From: Saccharopolyspora gloriosae
Lineage (GTDB): Bacteria; Actinomycetota; Actinomycetes; Mycobacteriales; Pseudonocardiaceae
Assembly: GCF_022828475.1 (NCBI RefSeq)
Contig: NZ_CP059557.1
Coordinates: forward strand, 6,185,470 to 6,249,469
DNA: 64,000 nt
Direction of reading: 5' to 3'
Below the pieces are notes generated by a model, which made no database searches, had not been told where the DNA came from, and was given only the letters and a program-made list of their open reading frames with translations. Below are positions 18,047 through 26,433 of this stretch, in pieces. The first letter of the stretch is position 1; every line of letters begins with the position of its first letter. The position numbers and the translations under genes were made by a program.

Positions 18047-18679
18047 GTGTCCGAGGTACGTATTTCCGTCGAACCGCGCACCGAGTTCGGTAAAGGCGCC
18101 GCCCGCCGCACCCGCCGCTCCGGCAAGATCCCCGCGGTGCTCTACGGTCACGGCTCCGACCCGAAGCACCTGTCGCTGCCCGCGGTCGAGTTCGCCCGCG
18201 CCGTCCGTGACAACGGGCAGAACGCCGTGCTGACCCTCGAGGTCGCCGGCTCCGACAACGAGCTGGCGCTGACCAAGACCGTCACCGCGCACCCGATCAA
18301 GAACTACATCGAGCACGTGGACCTGCTGCTGGTCAAGCGCGGCGAGAAGGTCACCGTGAACGTCCCGATCGTGCTGGTCGGCGACGCCACTTCCGGCACC
18401 CTCGTCACCCAGACGCTCAACGAGCTCGAGGTCGAGGCCGAGGCGCTGCACATCCCGGAGCAGTTCGAGGTGTCCGTGGACGGCGCCGAGGACGGCACCC
18501 AGATCCACGCCTCCGACGTGAAGCTGCCCCGCGGCGTCACGCTGTCCGCCGACGCCGAGGTCCTGGTGGCGCACATCAGCGAGGCGCCGAGCGCCGCGGA
18601 CATGGAGTCCGAGATCGACGCCGAGGGTGCGGGCGTCGTCGAGGACGAGTCCGAGGACTCGGCCAACGCGGAGTCCTGA
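18047..18679 (+). CDS. rplY: 50S ribosomal protein L25/Ctc, long form
   Basis: L25 binds 5S rRNA in the large subunit. The 210-residue protein is the long CTC-type form: the N-terminal 5S-binding domain runs to about residue 95 (RTEFGKGAARRTRRSGKIPAVLYGHG, given here in outline, then YIEHVDLLLVKRGEKV). A second beta-domain follows, and then an acidic tail ending EDESEDSANAES. GTG 18047 (VSEVRISVEPRTEFGKG) is preceded by GAGGAG; upstream in-frame starts would add a low-complexity leader. It is followed by pth, as in mycobacteria, although 233 bp and a hairpin separate the two. Confidence 0.95.
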   Translation: MSEVRISVEPRTEFGKGAARRTRRSGKIPAVLYGHGSDPKHLSLPAVEFARAVRDNGQNAVLTLEVAGSDNELALTKTVTAHPIKNYIEHVDLLLVKRGEKVTVNVPIVLVGDATSGTLVTQTLNELEVEAEALHIPEQFEVSVDGAEDGTQIHASDVKLPRGVTLSADAEVLVAHISEAPSAADMESEIDAEGAGVVEDESEDSANAES

Positions 18680-18699
18680 GCCCACGACGTCGGGCCGAC

Positions 18700-18729
18700 G
18701 ACCGGGGTGTGGTGCGCCACGCCCCGGTC
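18700..18729 (+). terminator. Hairpin between rplY and pth
   Basis: GACCGGGGTGTGG (18700-18712) pairs with CCACGCCCCGGTC (18717-18729) over 13 bp with one G-U pair and a 4-nt loop. No T-run follows, so it may attenuate rather than fully end transcription into pth. Confidence 0.6.
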
Positions 18730-18912
18730 GCCGCGGTCCGCGGTCGTGATCCGCGGGCTCGCCGACCCTGAATTTCGGCGCTGCGGCGCCACCGAGCCGC
18801 GGCCTGAAGCGCCGCGGCAGCACCACCTCGGCCTCGCGCCGCTCGGCGCGTGCCGTTCGATCGGCCACCGCGAGGTCGCACCACCGCGACCCCCTTCCGA
18901 GGATGCAGCCTG

Positions 18913-19488
18913 GTGACCACTCCTGAAGCGCCCACTCTGATCATCGGGCTCGGCAACCCCGGCCCGCGTTACGAGGGCAACCGGCACAACGTGGGCTTCC
19001 TCGTCGCCGACGAGATCGCGGCCCGCATCGGCGGCAAGTTCAAGGCGCACAAGGCGAATGCCGACGTCGTCGAAGGCCGGTTGGGCGCTCGCCGGGTGGT
19101 GCTGGCCAAACCCCGGTCGTTCATGAACCTCTCCGGCGGCCCCGTCGCGGGCACGGCGAGGTTCTACAAGGTCCTGCCCGAGTCGCTGATCGTGGTGCAC
19201 GACGAACTGGACCTGCCGTACGGCACGGTCCGGTTGAAGCGCGGCGGCGGCGAGAACGGGCACAACGGGCTGCGCTCCATCACCAAGTCCTTGGGCACCA
19301 AGGAATACTTGCGGGTGCGGTTCGGCGTGGATCGGCCGCCGGGCCGGATGGATCCGGCGGACTACGTGCTCAAGGATTTCTCCGGCGCGGAGCGCAAGGA
19401 CCTCGGCTACTTCGTGGACCTGTGCGCCGACGCCGTCGAGGCCCTCGCCGCAGACGGCTTGGAACCCGCGCAAAACCGCTTCCACTGA
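18913..19488 (+). CDS. pth: Peptidyl-tRNA hydrolase
   Basis: Pth releases tRNA from prematurely dropped peptidyl-tRNAs and is essential in most bacteria. The 191-residue protein shows the family N-terminus [20 protein letters not shown], with the catalytic histidine in [19 protein letters not shown] contains the substrate-binding asparagine, and [19 protein letters not shown] with HNGLRSI completes the site. GTG 18913 is chosen because it falls directly before the conserved domain and follows GAGGATG; an upstream ATG would add a poorly conserved leader of 21 residues. It converges with the acyl-AMP ligase gene. Confidence 0.96.
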   Translation: MTTPEAPTLIIGLGNPGPRYEGNRHNVGFLVADEIAARIGGKFKAHKANADVVEGRLGARRVVLAKPRSFMNLSGGPVAGTARFYKVLPESLIVVHDELDLPYGTVRLKRGGGENGHNGLRSITKSLGTKEYLRVRFGVDRPPGRMDPADYVLKDFSGAERKDLGYFVDLCADAVEALAADGLEPAQNRFH

Positions 19489-19506
19489 CCTCTTCCCCGG
19501 CTCCGG

Positions 19507-19614
19507 GGTGAATGCCGCCTTTGACCGTTAGCGAGTGGGCCGTTCACCCCAGCAGCGCCACCAGGCGAATGCCCCCATTCGACCGGTGGGAGTCGGGCGG
19601 AGGCGGCATTCACC
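19507..19614. repeat. Long-range inverted repeat between pth and the acyl-AMP ligase gene
   Basis: GGTGAATGCCGCCT (19507-19520) and AGGCGGCATTCACC (19601-19614) are perfect 14-bp inverted repeats separated by 80 bp. The second arm covers the stop codon of the ligase gene. Variants of the motif (GTTCACCCC and GGCGAATGCCCCC) also lie in the loop. It may act as a bidirectional terminator for the convergent genes. Confidence 0.6.
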
Positions 19615-21283
19615 TGAGGTCCGGCGCGGGCTTTTCGGTGGGGACGAGGGACGCGGTGGCGGCGCGTTTGAGCTTGCCGGACGGAGTTTTCGGCAGGGCT
19701 CCCGGCGGGAGGACGACGACCGTGGCGGGGCGTGCGCCCACTGCTCGCGTGACCTTGGCCGTGACGGCGTTGCGCAGTGACTTCTCCTCGTCGGCGGTTC
19801 CGGCGGCCGTCGACTCCAGGACCACCGCGAACCGCTCCCGGCGGGTGTCCGCGTCGAGCCGGACGGCCGCCGCGTTGCCCGCGCGCACCCCGCCGACTTC
19901 GCAAGCGGCGCGTTCGATGTCGACCGGGTAGATGTTGCGCCCGCCCATGATGATCACGTCCTTGCGCCTGCCGCAGATGACGACCTCGCCACCGGTGAGG
20001 TAACCGTCGTCACCGGTGTCGAGCCAGCCGTCCGCGTCCTGCGCCGCCACCGGCCCGTCCGCCGTGAGGTAGCCGGGCGTGACGGCCGCGCCGCGGATCC
20101 GCAGCATGCCGACCTCCCGCTCCCCCAGCTCGATACCCGCGTCGTCGACGACCTGGATCTCCAGTCCGGGCAGTGCGCCGCCGAGCAGCGCGAACGATCG
20201 GGTGCGCTCCGCGCCGGCGGCGGGTTCGGCCCGGTGGTGACGTTCCAAGACTTCGGCGGACACGGTGTCGACCCGCACCGGCCGGTCCAGCGCGGCGAAG
20301 GACACCGCCAGCGTCGCCTCCGCCATGCCGTAGGCGCACACCATCGCCGTCTCGCGGAGCCCGAAGCGTGCTCCGGCTTCGGTGAAGGCGCGCACCGCGG
20401 TGGTGTCGACGGGTTCCGCCCCGTTGAGCGCGAAGCGGAGCCCGGACAGATCGAACGCACCGTCCTCCGCGTTGGCCATCCGGCGTGCCGTGACGGCGTA
20501 GGCGAAGTTCGGCGCGGCGGTCACGGTGCCGCCGTAGCGGCTGATCAGCTTCGGCCACAGCAGCGGCGCGGTGAGGAAGTCCGTCGGGGTCACTTGCACC
20601 GCTTCCATCCCGATGGACATCGGCACGACGAGGGTGCCGACGAGACCCATGTCGTGGAACAGCGGCAGCCAGGACACGGCGACGTCGCGCACCGGGTCGA
20701 GGCGGGCGGAGTCGACCATCGCCGTCGTGTTGGCGTGCAGGTTGCCGTGGGTGATCCGGACGGCTTTCGGGTCGGCGGTGGAGCCACTGGTCAGTTGCAG
20801 CAGGGCTGTCGAGGCCTCGCCGGTCGGCACCGGTTCGTCGAGCGAGTCCGGATGGGCGGCGAGCTCGGCGAGGTCGCGGTACCGGATGTCGTGCGAGCGG
20901 AGCAGGTCGGCGAGCGGCTCGAACGGCGAGCCCAGCAACACCAGTTCGGCGTCCACCACGCCCAGCACGCGCACGGTGTCCTGAGCCCAGCGCGCGAGGT
21001 CGGTACGCGGGGTGGGCTGATGCAGCATGGTCACGCTGTTGCCGGCCAGCCAGCCGCCTTGCACGGCGGGTGCGATCAGCCCCGGGTCGGCGGCGAGCAC
21101 GGCGACGGCCGCGCCGGGCCGGACCGACTCGCGGAGCGCGGCGGCGATGTGCCGAGCCTCCTCGTGCACCTCGGCCCAAGTGCCGCGCCGCGCCGCCCGG
21201 GGCTCCCCGGTGACAAGGCCACGGCTTCCCGCTCCGCCGCAAGCACGCGCCGAGGTCACGATCCTGTCCACGAACCGGCTCAT
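19610..21283 (-). CDS. Fatty acyl-AMP ligase / acyl-CoA synthetase-like adenylating enzyme (Pks16-type)
   Basis: The 557-residue enzyme activates a fatty acid as acyl-AMP. Adenylate-forming motifs are LLQLTSGSTADPKAVRITHG (P-loop, A3), the FAAL-like VSWLPLFHDMGLVGTLV, LNGAEPVDTTAVRAF, YGMAEATLAVSFA (A5), WLDTGDDGYL (A7) and GRRKDVIIMGGRNIYP (A8), with the C-terminal lysine in LPKTPSGKLKRA. The HDMGLVG and LNGAEPV segments favour the fatty acyl-AMP ligase branch over CoA ligases. Position next to pth and ispE matches Rv1013/pks16 of M. tuberculosis. ATG 21283 (MSRFVDRIV) is the best start. No acyl carrier or polyketide synthase is nearby, so the acyl acceptor is unknown. Confidence 0.88.
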   Translation of the reverse strand: MSRFVDRIVTSARACGGAGSRGLVTGEPRAARRGTWAEVHEEARHIAAALRESVRPGAAVAVLAADPGLIAPAVQGGWLAGNSVTMLHQPTPRTDLARWAQDTVRVLGVVDAELVLLGSPFEPLADLLRSHDIRYRDLAELAAHPDSLDEPVPTGEASTALLQLTSGSTADPKAVRITHGNLHANTTAMVDSARLDPVRDVAVSWLPLFHDMGLVGTLVVPMSIGMEAVQVTPTDFLTAPLLWPKLISRYGGTVTAAPNFAYAVTARRMANAEDGAFDLSGLRFALNGAEPVDTTAVRAFTEAGARFGLRETAMVCAYGMAEATLAVSFAALDRPVRVDTVSAEVLERHHRAEPAAGAERTRSFALLGGALPGLEIQVVDDAGIELGEREVGMLRIRGAAVTPGYLTADGPVAAQDADGWLDTGDDGYLTGGEVVICGRRKDVIIMGGRNIYPVDIERAACEVGGVRAGNAAAVRLDADTRRERFAVVLESTAAGTADEEKSLRNAVTAKVTRAVGARPATVVVLPPGALPKTPSGKLKRAATASLVPTEKPAPDLR

Positions 21284-21379
21284 GTGACGCACATTACGTC
21301 CGTCCCGAGACGACCGGAACCGTCCCACCGCGTAATCGCCCGAGGGAACCGGCGCACCGCCCTTGCACCGAAGTGCGGG

Positions 21380-21575
21380 CGAGAAGATCATTTCTTGATC
21401 ATCGTCTTCTCGGCAGCGAAGCCGATGACCAGTGACCAGCTAGAGCAAACCCACCACCGGCGGGTTCTCAGCGGCTTCCTCGCGCGGACAACAGCCCGGA
21501 CCCGGATTTCGCCGTGCAGCGGGCTACATGAGAAACGGATCTCGCAGCGAGGAAGCCGCCGAGCGAGCCACTACG
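21380..21575 (-). repeat. Dispersed palindromic element, copy B (subtype I)
   Basis: Core arms CTCAGCGGCTTCCTCGC (21467-21483) and GCGAGGAAGCCGCCGAG (21547-21563) match at 16 of 17 positions. The flank GCCGATGACCAGTGACC (21421 on) corresponds to flanks of copies E and F. An outer palindrome, CGAGAAGA (21380-21387) with TCTTCTCG (21405-21412) around GATCA-TTTCT-TGATC, probably belongs to the element because AGACGAT-ATC is also found in copy F. It fills the gap between the acyl-AMP ligase start and the ABC-F stop. Confidence 0.8.
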
Positions 21576-21592
21576 CAGGAAATCCGGACGCC

Positions 21593-23380
21593 TCAGTCCA
21601 GTTGGTCGGCGAGTTCGAGCCAGCGGGCTTCTACGTCGTCCTTTTCCTGCTGAAGCGTCCGCAGGTCCGCGTTGAGGCCCTTCAGGCGGTCCGGTTCGGT
21701 GGCCGCTTCGGCGAGCTTCTCGTGCAGTTCCGATTCGCGTTTGCCGAGCTTGTCGAGCTGCCGTTCGAGCTTCGCGAGGTCCTTGCGCGCGGCCCGGTCC
21801 TCCGCGCCGGAAAGCTTGTTCTGCTTGGCCGTCACTACGTCCTCGGCCTGCTTGCCGACGGCGCCGTCGTCGGCGGAGAGCAGCGAGCTGCGCCGCCGCA
21901 GGTATTCCTCGATGCCGCCGACGAGGTCGCTGAGCTTCCCGTCGCCGAACAGCGCGACGACCTTGTCGCACACCCGCTCCACCAGGTAGCGGTCGTGCGA
22001 CACGACCACCAGCGTGCCCGGCCAGCCGTCGAGCAGGTCTTCGAGCTGCTGCAAGGTGTCGATGTCGAGGTCGTTCGTGGGCTCGTCGAGCACCAGCACG
22101 TTCGGCTCGCCCATCAGCAGCCGCGCCAGCTGCAGGCGCCGCCGCTCACCGCCGGAGAGGTCGCCGACCGGCGTCCACTGGCGGCCTTTGCCGAACCCGA
22201 ACCGCTCGCCGAGCTGGGATGCGGTGAGCTCGTACTTGCCGAACTGCACCCGTTCCGCCACGTCCTCGATGGCTTCGAGCACTCGCCAGCCGCCGGGCAG
22301 GTCGTGCAGTTCCTGCGTGAGGTGGGCCAGCCGCACCGTGGTGCCTTCGCGGCGGGTGCCGCCGTCCGGTTCGCGTTCGCCCGCGAGCAGCCGCAGCAGC
22401 GTGGTCTTGCCGGAACCGTTGACGCCGACGACGCCGATCCGGTCACCGGGTCCGATCTGCCAGGACAACCCGCTGAGCAACGTGCGATCCCCGATCCGCA
22501 GGTCCACGTCTTCGAGGTCGATCACGGTCTTGCCGAGGCGCCGCTTGGCGAAGCTCACCAGTTCCACGGTGTCCCGCGCGGGCGGGACGTCCGCGATCAG
22601 CGCTTCGGCCGCCTCGACCCGGTAGCGCGGCTTGGAGGTGCGCGCCTTCGCCCCGCGCTGCAGCCAGGCGAGTTCCTTGCGCGCCAGGTTCTGCCGCTTG
22701 TCCTCGGCCTGCTGGGCGAGCCGGTTGCGCTCGGCGCGCGCGAAGATCCAGTCCGCGTAACCGCCTTCGTACTGCTCGACCTTGCCCTGGGTGACCTCCC
22801 AGGTGCGGTTGCAGACGGTGTCCAGGAACCACCTGTCGTGCGTGACGATCACTAACGCGCAGCGGCGGGACAGCAGGTGGTCGGCGAGCCAGCGCACCCC
22901 TTCGACGTCGAGGTGGTTGGTCGGTTCGTCGAGCACCAGCACGTCCAGGTCGCGCACCAGCGCGGCGGCGAGCGCGACGCGGCGGCGTTCCCCGCCGGAG
23001 AAGTCGGTGACCGGCGTGTCCAGCCCGAGCCGCGTCATGCCGAGCCCGGTGAGCACCGACCGCACTCGCGCGTCGGCGGCCCACTCGTGTTCGGCGGTGA
23101 ACCCGTGCGGGTCGAGCACCGCGTTGCGCACGGTCGATTCGGGCGGGAGTTCGGTGCGCTGGGTGACCACGGCCATCCGGGTGTCCCGGGAGTGGCTGAC
23201 CCGGCCGGAGTCAGGCGGCTCCGCCCCGGAGAGGACTTCCAGCAGCGTCGTCTTCCCGCCGCCGTTGAGGCCGACGACCCCGATGCGTTCGCCTTCGTTG
23301 ATACCGAGCGAAACGCCGTCCAGCAGCGGTCGCACTCCGTAGCTCTTGCTCACCGATTCGAGATTGATCAGGTTCGCCAT
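21593..23380 (-). CDS. ABC-F family ATPase (Uup/EttA-like ribosome-associated)
   Basis: ABC-F proteins carry two ATPase domains but no membrane domain and act on the ribosome, in translation control or antibiotic protection. This 595-residue member has Walker A motifs GLNGGGKTTLLEV and GVNGSGKTTLLRL, signatures DFSGGERRRVALAAALVRD and DLSGGERRRLQLARLL, and Walker B with the ABC-F hallmark VLVLDEPTNHLDV / VLVLDEPTNDLDI. A charged coiled coil ends the protein (about residues 500-595), as in Uup. ATG 23380 (MANLINLESVSKSYG) is the true start; the longer frame upstream overlaps ispE out of phase. It is 37 bp after ispE and probably co-transcribed with it. A housekeeping role is more likely than resistance given the context. 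Confidence 0.93.
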   Translation of the reverse strand: MANLINLESVSKSYGVRPLLDGVSLGINEGERIGVVGLNGGGKTTLLEVLSGAEPPDSGRVSHSRDTRMAVVTQRTELPPESTVRNAVLDPHGFTAEHEWAADARVRSVLTGLGMTRLGLDTPVTDFSGGERRRVALAAALVRDLDVLVLDEPTNHLDVEGVRWLADHLLSRRCALVIVTHDRWFLDTVCNRTWEVTQGKVEQYEGGYADWIFARAERNRLAQQAEDKRQNLARKELAWLQRGAKARTSKPRYRVEAAEALIADVPPARDTVELVSFAKRRLGKTVIDLEDVDLRIGDRTLLSGLSWQIGPGDRIGVVGVNGSGKTTLLRLLAGEREPDGGTRREGTTVRLAHLTQELHDLPGGWRVLEAIEDVAERVQFGKYELTASQLGERFGFGKGRQWTPVGDLSGGERRRLQLARLLMGEPNVLVLDEPTNDLDIDTLQQLEDLLDGWPGTLVVVSHDRYLVERVCDKVVALFGDGKLSDLVGGIEEYLRRRSSLLSADDGAVGKQAEDVVTAKQNKLSGAEDRAARKDLAKLERQLDKLGKRESELHEKLAEAATEPDRLKGLNADLRTLQQEKDDVEARWLELADQLD

Positions 23381-23417
23381 CGGGGGTGTTGATCTCCAGA
23401 GGAACGTGAGGGGTGGT

Positions 23418-24374
23418 TCAGGCGTGGACCTGGGGCGGGGTCGGCCGGTCCGCGCGTTCGTCGCTGACGATCCGGGCACCGGGCACCGGGCCTTGCGCGA
23501 CCCGCACGGTGCGGCAGACGCCGGCACCGGAAAGCTCGGCGGCCACCCGGACCGCGGCGTCGTTGTCGGTGCACAGAAAGGCGCAGGTCGGCCCGGAACC
23601 GGAGACGATGCCCGCCAGTGCGCCCGCTTCCACACCCGCGCGCAGCGTGCGGCGCAGGTTCGGCCGCAGCGACACGGCCGCGGACTGCAGGTCGTTGCCC
23701 AGCAGCAGCGCCAGCTGCCGCGGATCACCGGAGGCCAGCGCCTCCAGGAGGGGTTCGACTTCGCTGTCGCCGTGCGGTCCGGTGTCGCCGCGCAGCCGGT
23801 CCAGTTCACCGTAAACACCGGGCGTTTCCAGTCCGCGCCGGTCGAGCGCGATCACCCAGTGGAAGGTGTGCCTGGCCAGCACCGGCACCAGCCGCTCGCC
23901 ACGGCCGGTGCCCAGCGCGGTGCCACCTTGCAGGGAGAACGGCACATCGCTGCCGATCTTGGCGGCGATATCGCTGAGCTCGTCCCGCCCGATCTCCAGG
24001 CGCCACAACGTGTTCAGCGCCAGCAGCGCCGCGGCGGCGTCGGCACTGCCGCCCGCCATACCGCCCGCGACGGGAATGCCTTTGCGGATCGAGAGCCGCA
24101 CGCCGGGCTCCTCCGGGTCGCGCCCGGAGTGTTCGGCGAGCAGGCGGACGGCGGTCCACGCGAGGTTGCTGGGGCCGGTCGGCACCGAGTCGGCGCCTTC
24201 ACCGTGCACCTCGATGCCGGGTTCGTCGGCGGTCTGCACGGTCACCTCGTCGGTGAGCGACAACGCCTGGAAGACGGTGACCAGCTCGTGGTAGCCGTCC
24301 GGGCGAGCATCGCCGACCGACAGATGCAGGTTCACCTTGGCCGGCACACGCACGGTGATGGGGGTGGGTACCAC
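23418..24374 (-). CDS. ispE: 4-diphosphocytidyl-2-C-methyl-D-erythritol kinase
   Basis: IspE is the fourth enzyme of the non-mevalonate isoprenoid pathway and phosphorylates CDP-methylerythritol. The 318-residue GHMP kinase shows [20 protein letters not shown] at the N-terminus, the ATP loop [36 protein letters not shown] and the C-terminal [15 protein letters not shown] 24374 is preferred over GTG 24383 because an AGGAG sequence lies eight bases upstream of the former. In mycobacteria ispE directly follows rsmA; here metNIQ, a repeat element and an IS element intervene. Confidence 0.95.
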   Translation of the reverse strand: MVPTPITVRVPAKVNLHLSVGDARPDGYHELVTVFQALSLTDEVTVQTADEPGIEVHGEGADSVPTGPSNLAWTAVRLLAEHSGRDPEEPGVRLSIRKGIPVAGGMAGGSADAAAALLALNTLWRLEIGRDELSDIAAKIGSDVPFSLQGGTALGTGRGERLVPVLARHTFHWVIALDRRGLETPGVYGELDRLRGDTGPHGDSEVEPLLEALASGDPRQLALLLGNDLQSAAVSLRPNLRRTLRAGVEAGALAGIVSGSGPTCAFLCTDNDAAVRVAAELSGAGVCRTVRVAQGPVPGARIVSDERADRPTPPQVHA

Positions 24375-24439
24375 GGAGAGCACTCCTAGAGCCTACGTGT
24401 CCGCGCGAGCCAGGTGCCGACCGCGACCTCGGATCGTTC

Positions 24440-24650
24440 GTCCGGGGTGTCCGGGCGGCGGAACCTCAGCGGCCTTCTCACTGCTGGATCAATTTCGCCA
24501 GTGGCCCGCCACGAGCGAAATCGCTGTCCTCGCGAGAAGGCCGCTGAGAACCCTCCGGTGGTCGGCCTGCGCACGTGGGCTATGCGCTACGCGCATGCGG
24601 GCACGGCTACACCGCAAGGCACGGCCTTCGGCCGCAAGGCCGGAAGCAAT
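24440..24650 (-). repeat. Dispersed palindromic element, copy C (subtype II)
   Basis: Arms CTCAGCGGCCTTCTCAC (24465-24481) and GCGAGAAGGCCGCTGAG (24532-24548) match at 16 of 17 positions. A nested inner palindrome ATTTCGC-CA-GTGG / CCAC-GA-GCGAAAT lies in the loop. Read on the minus strand, the left flank carries GCCGTGCC, ATGCGCGTAGCGCAT and AGCCCACGT as in copies A and D; the other side reads GGTTCCGCCGCCCGGACACC. It lies between metQ and ispE. Confidence 0.85.
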
Positions 24651-24685
24651 CCCCTGAAACCGACCCTCCACGCACCACAGCAACC

Positions 24686-24796
24686 ACACGCCAAGCCGGA
24701 GAAGGCTTTGAAACCCGCCCCCACACGCCAAGCCGAGCAAGACTTCGAAACCCTCGCCCACACGCCAAGCCGAACAAGACTCCAAAGCCCGCCCAC
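24686..24796. repeat. Three 37-bp imperfect tandem repeats, C/A-rich
   Basis: The phrase ACACGCCAAGCCG recurs at 24686, 24723 and 24760, exactly 37 bp apart, each followed by a diverged continuation with AAGACT and AAACCC/AAGCCC. The plus strand is rich in C and A and poor in T. It lies between copy C and the 3' end of metQ. Confidence 0.85.
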
Positions 24797-24820
24797 CCGG
24801 CACGTGAGATTCGACCTTGA

Positions 24821-25636
24821 TCAGTCGGCCGGGATGACCGAGATTCCGCCGTAGGTCTTGTTGATGTAGTCCTTCACCTCGGGCGAGCGGAGCAGTTCGG
24901 CGAGCTTCTGCACGCGGGGGTCCTTCGCCATCGCCGGGGAGGCGACGAGGCCGTTCGCGTACGGGTTGTTCTCCGCCTTCTCCACGACGAGCGGGTCCGT
25001 CAGGTTGGCCTTCAGTGCGAAGTTGCCGTTGACGATCGCGGCGTCGGAGTCGTCCACCGCGCGGGGCAGCTGGTCGCTGGAGAGCTCCTGGAACTCGACG
25101 TTCTTCGGGTTCTCCGCCACGTCGCGCACCCCGGCGCCCTGCTCGGAGCCCGGCTTGAGCTTGATGATCCCGTTGTCCTCCAACAGCTTCAGGCTGCGGG
25201 TCAGGTTCGACGGGTCGTTGGGCAGCGCGATCCGCGCGCCGTTGGGCAACTCCTGGAGGGACTTGACCTTCTTGGAGTAGATCGACAGCGGCTCCAGGTG
25301 CACGGTCTGCACCCATTCGAACTCGCCGCCGCGCTGCGCCTGGTACTCGGCCAGGTACGGCTTGTGCTGGAAGTAGTTCGCGTCCAGCTCGCCGTTGGCG
25401 ACGGCCTCGTTCGGCCGGTTGTAGTCGTCGAACTGCTCGATCTCCAGGTCGATGCCCGCCTTCGGAGCGAGGTTCTCATCGACGTACTTGAGGATCTCGC
25501 CGTGCGGCTGCGGGCTCACGCCGATCGCCAGCGGGGCGTTCGGGTCCTGCGCCGCATCGGTGCCGCCGCCACCGCAGCCCGCCAACGCCAGTGAAGAAAC
25601 GGCGGTGAGCACGACCGCCAGGGAACGAATACGCAT
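24821..25636 (-). CDS. metQ: Methionine ABC transporter substrate-binding lipoprotein MetQ
   Basis: MetQ captures methionine outside the membrane and delivers it to MetNI. The 271-residue protein has a lipoprotein signal (MRIRSLAVVLTAVSSLALAG then Cys about 21). The NlpA-family domain follows, with IGVSPQPHGEILKYV, DDYNRPNEAVANGELDANYF, the highly typical QHKPYLAEYQ, IALPNDPSNLTRSLKLL and the late VSPAMAKD-like segment. ATG 25636 sits after GAAAGGA. It is the last gene of the metNIQ operon, 113 bp after metI, and is followed by tandem repeats and copy C. Confidence 0.95.
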   Translation of the reverse strand: MRIRSLAVVLTAVSSLALAGCGGGGTDAAQDPNAPLAIGVSPQPHGEILKYVDENLAPKAGIDLEIEQFDDYNRPNEAVANGELDANYFQHKPYLAEYQAQRGGEFEWVQTVHLEPLSIYSKKVKSLQELPNGARIALPNDPSNLTRSLKLLEDNGIIKLKPGSEQGAGVRDVAENPKNVEFQELSSDQLPRAVDDSDAAIVNGNFALKANLTDPLVVEKAENNPYANGLVASPAMAKDPRVQKLAELLRSPEVKDYINKTYGGISVIPAD

Positions 25637-25749
25637 CAGTGCGTCCTTTCTGGTATGGAGGCCGACCGGTGACGCGCACCGGTTCCGGCAGCGGACCCCC
25701 GAGGTCCCTGCCGTCGGCCGTTCGGCTGAAGCAGTGGGAGTGCGGTGCG

Positions 25750-26433
25750 CTACCCGGTCGCGGAGCGACGGCGGTCCACGGCTTTCGCCGTGAAGTCGGT
25801 GAGCAGCTGCATCCCGAAGGCCAGTACCGCGAGGACGATCACCGATCCGTAGAGGACCCGATCGTCGTAGGCCTGATAACCGTCTTGAATGGCGGTGGTC
25901 CCCAGCCCGCCGCCACCGATCGCGCCCGCCATCGCCGCGTAACCGATCAGCGTCACGGCGGTGACGCCGACGGCCCCGACCAGCGCGGCTCGCGCCTCGC
26001 CGATCAGGACCGTCCGCACGATCCGCCACCGGCCGGAACCGGTGGTGATGGCCGCTTCGACGACGGTGAAGCTCACTTCGCGCAGCGCGTTCTGGGTCAG
26101 CCGCGCGAAGAACGGCACCGCTCCGATGGTCAACGGCACGATCACCGCGGTGCTGCCGATGGACGTGCCCACCAGCAGCCGGGTGAACGACGCGAGGATC
26201 ACCAGCAGCACCACGAACGGCACGGACCGGACCACGTCGACGATCACACCGAGGATCCGGTGCACCGTCGGCCGCGGGGTCAGCCCGACCGGGGAGCTCA
26301 GGTGCAGGAACACGCCGAGCGGCAGGCCGCCGGCGACTGCCAGCACGGTCGTCACCACGACCATGTAGAGCGTTTCCCCGGTGGCTTCACCGAGCATCTC
26401 CACGACTTCCGCCCAAGGGGTCGGATCACTCAC
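25750..26433 (-). CDS. metI: Methionine ABC transporter permease MetI
   Basis: This 227-residue membrane component forms the methionine channel as a dimer with MetN. Five hydrophobic helices are visible, starting with TLYMVVVTTVLAVAGGLPLG. The permease motif is ALREVSFTVVEAAITTGSGR with the EAA-loop variant. VTLIGYAAMAGAIGGGGLG is the hallmark segment of MetI proteins. It overlaps the end of metN by four bases (start codon inside the metN stop region), so the two are translationally coupled. Confidence 0.95.
   Translation of the reverse strand: MSDPTPWAEVVEMLGEATGETLYMVVVTTVLAVAGGLPLGVFLHLSSPVGLTPRPTVHRILGVIVDVVRSVPFVVLLVILASFTRLLVGTSIGSTAVIVPLTIGAVPFFARLTQNALREVSFTVVEAAITTGSGRWRIVRTVLIGEARAALVGAVGVTAVTLIGYAAMAGAIGGGGLGTTAIQDGYQAYDDRVLYGSVIVLAVLAFGMQLLTDFTAKAVDRRRSATG

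Noticed and set aside
19610-21283. Polyketide or lipopeptide cluster signalled by the acyl-AMP ligase
   Set aside because: The gene sits in the conserved pth-ispE neighbourhood like Rv1013, with no carrier protein or synthase nearby.
20234-22855. An 873-codon open frame antisense to the acyl-AMP ligase and ABC-F genes
   Set aside because: It crosses two real genes and an intergenic repeat and has shadow composition; there is no start signal or domain.
24686-24796. CRISPR array
   Set aside because: Three contiguous 37-bp units without unique spacers and no cas genes; this is a plain tandem repeat.
24489-24820. Coding frames running through element C and the 37-bp repeats
   Set aside because: They are extensions of the metQ shadow frame and repeat-encoded low-complexity sequence; metQ itself ends at 24821.
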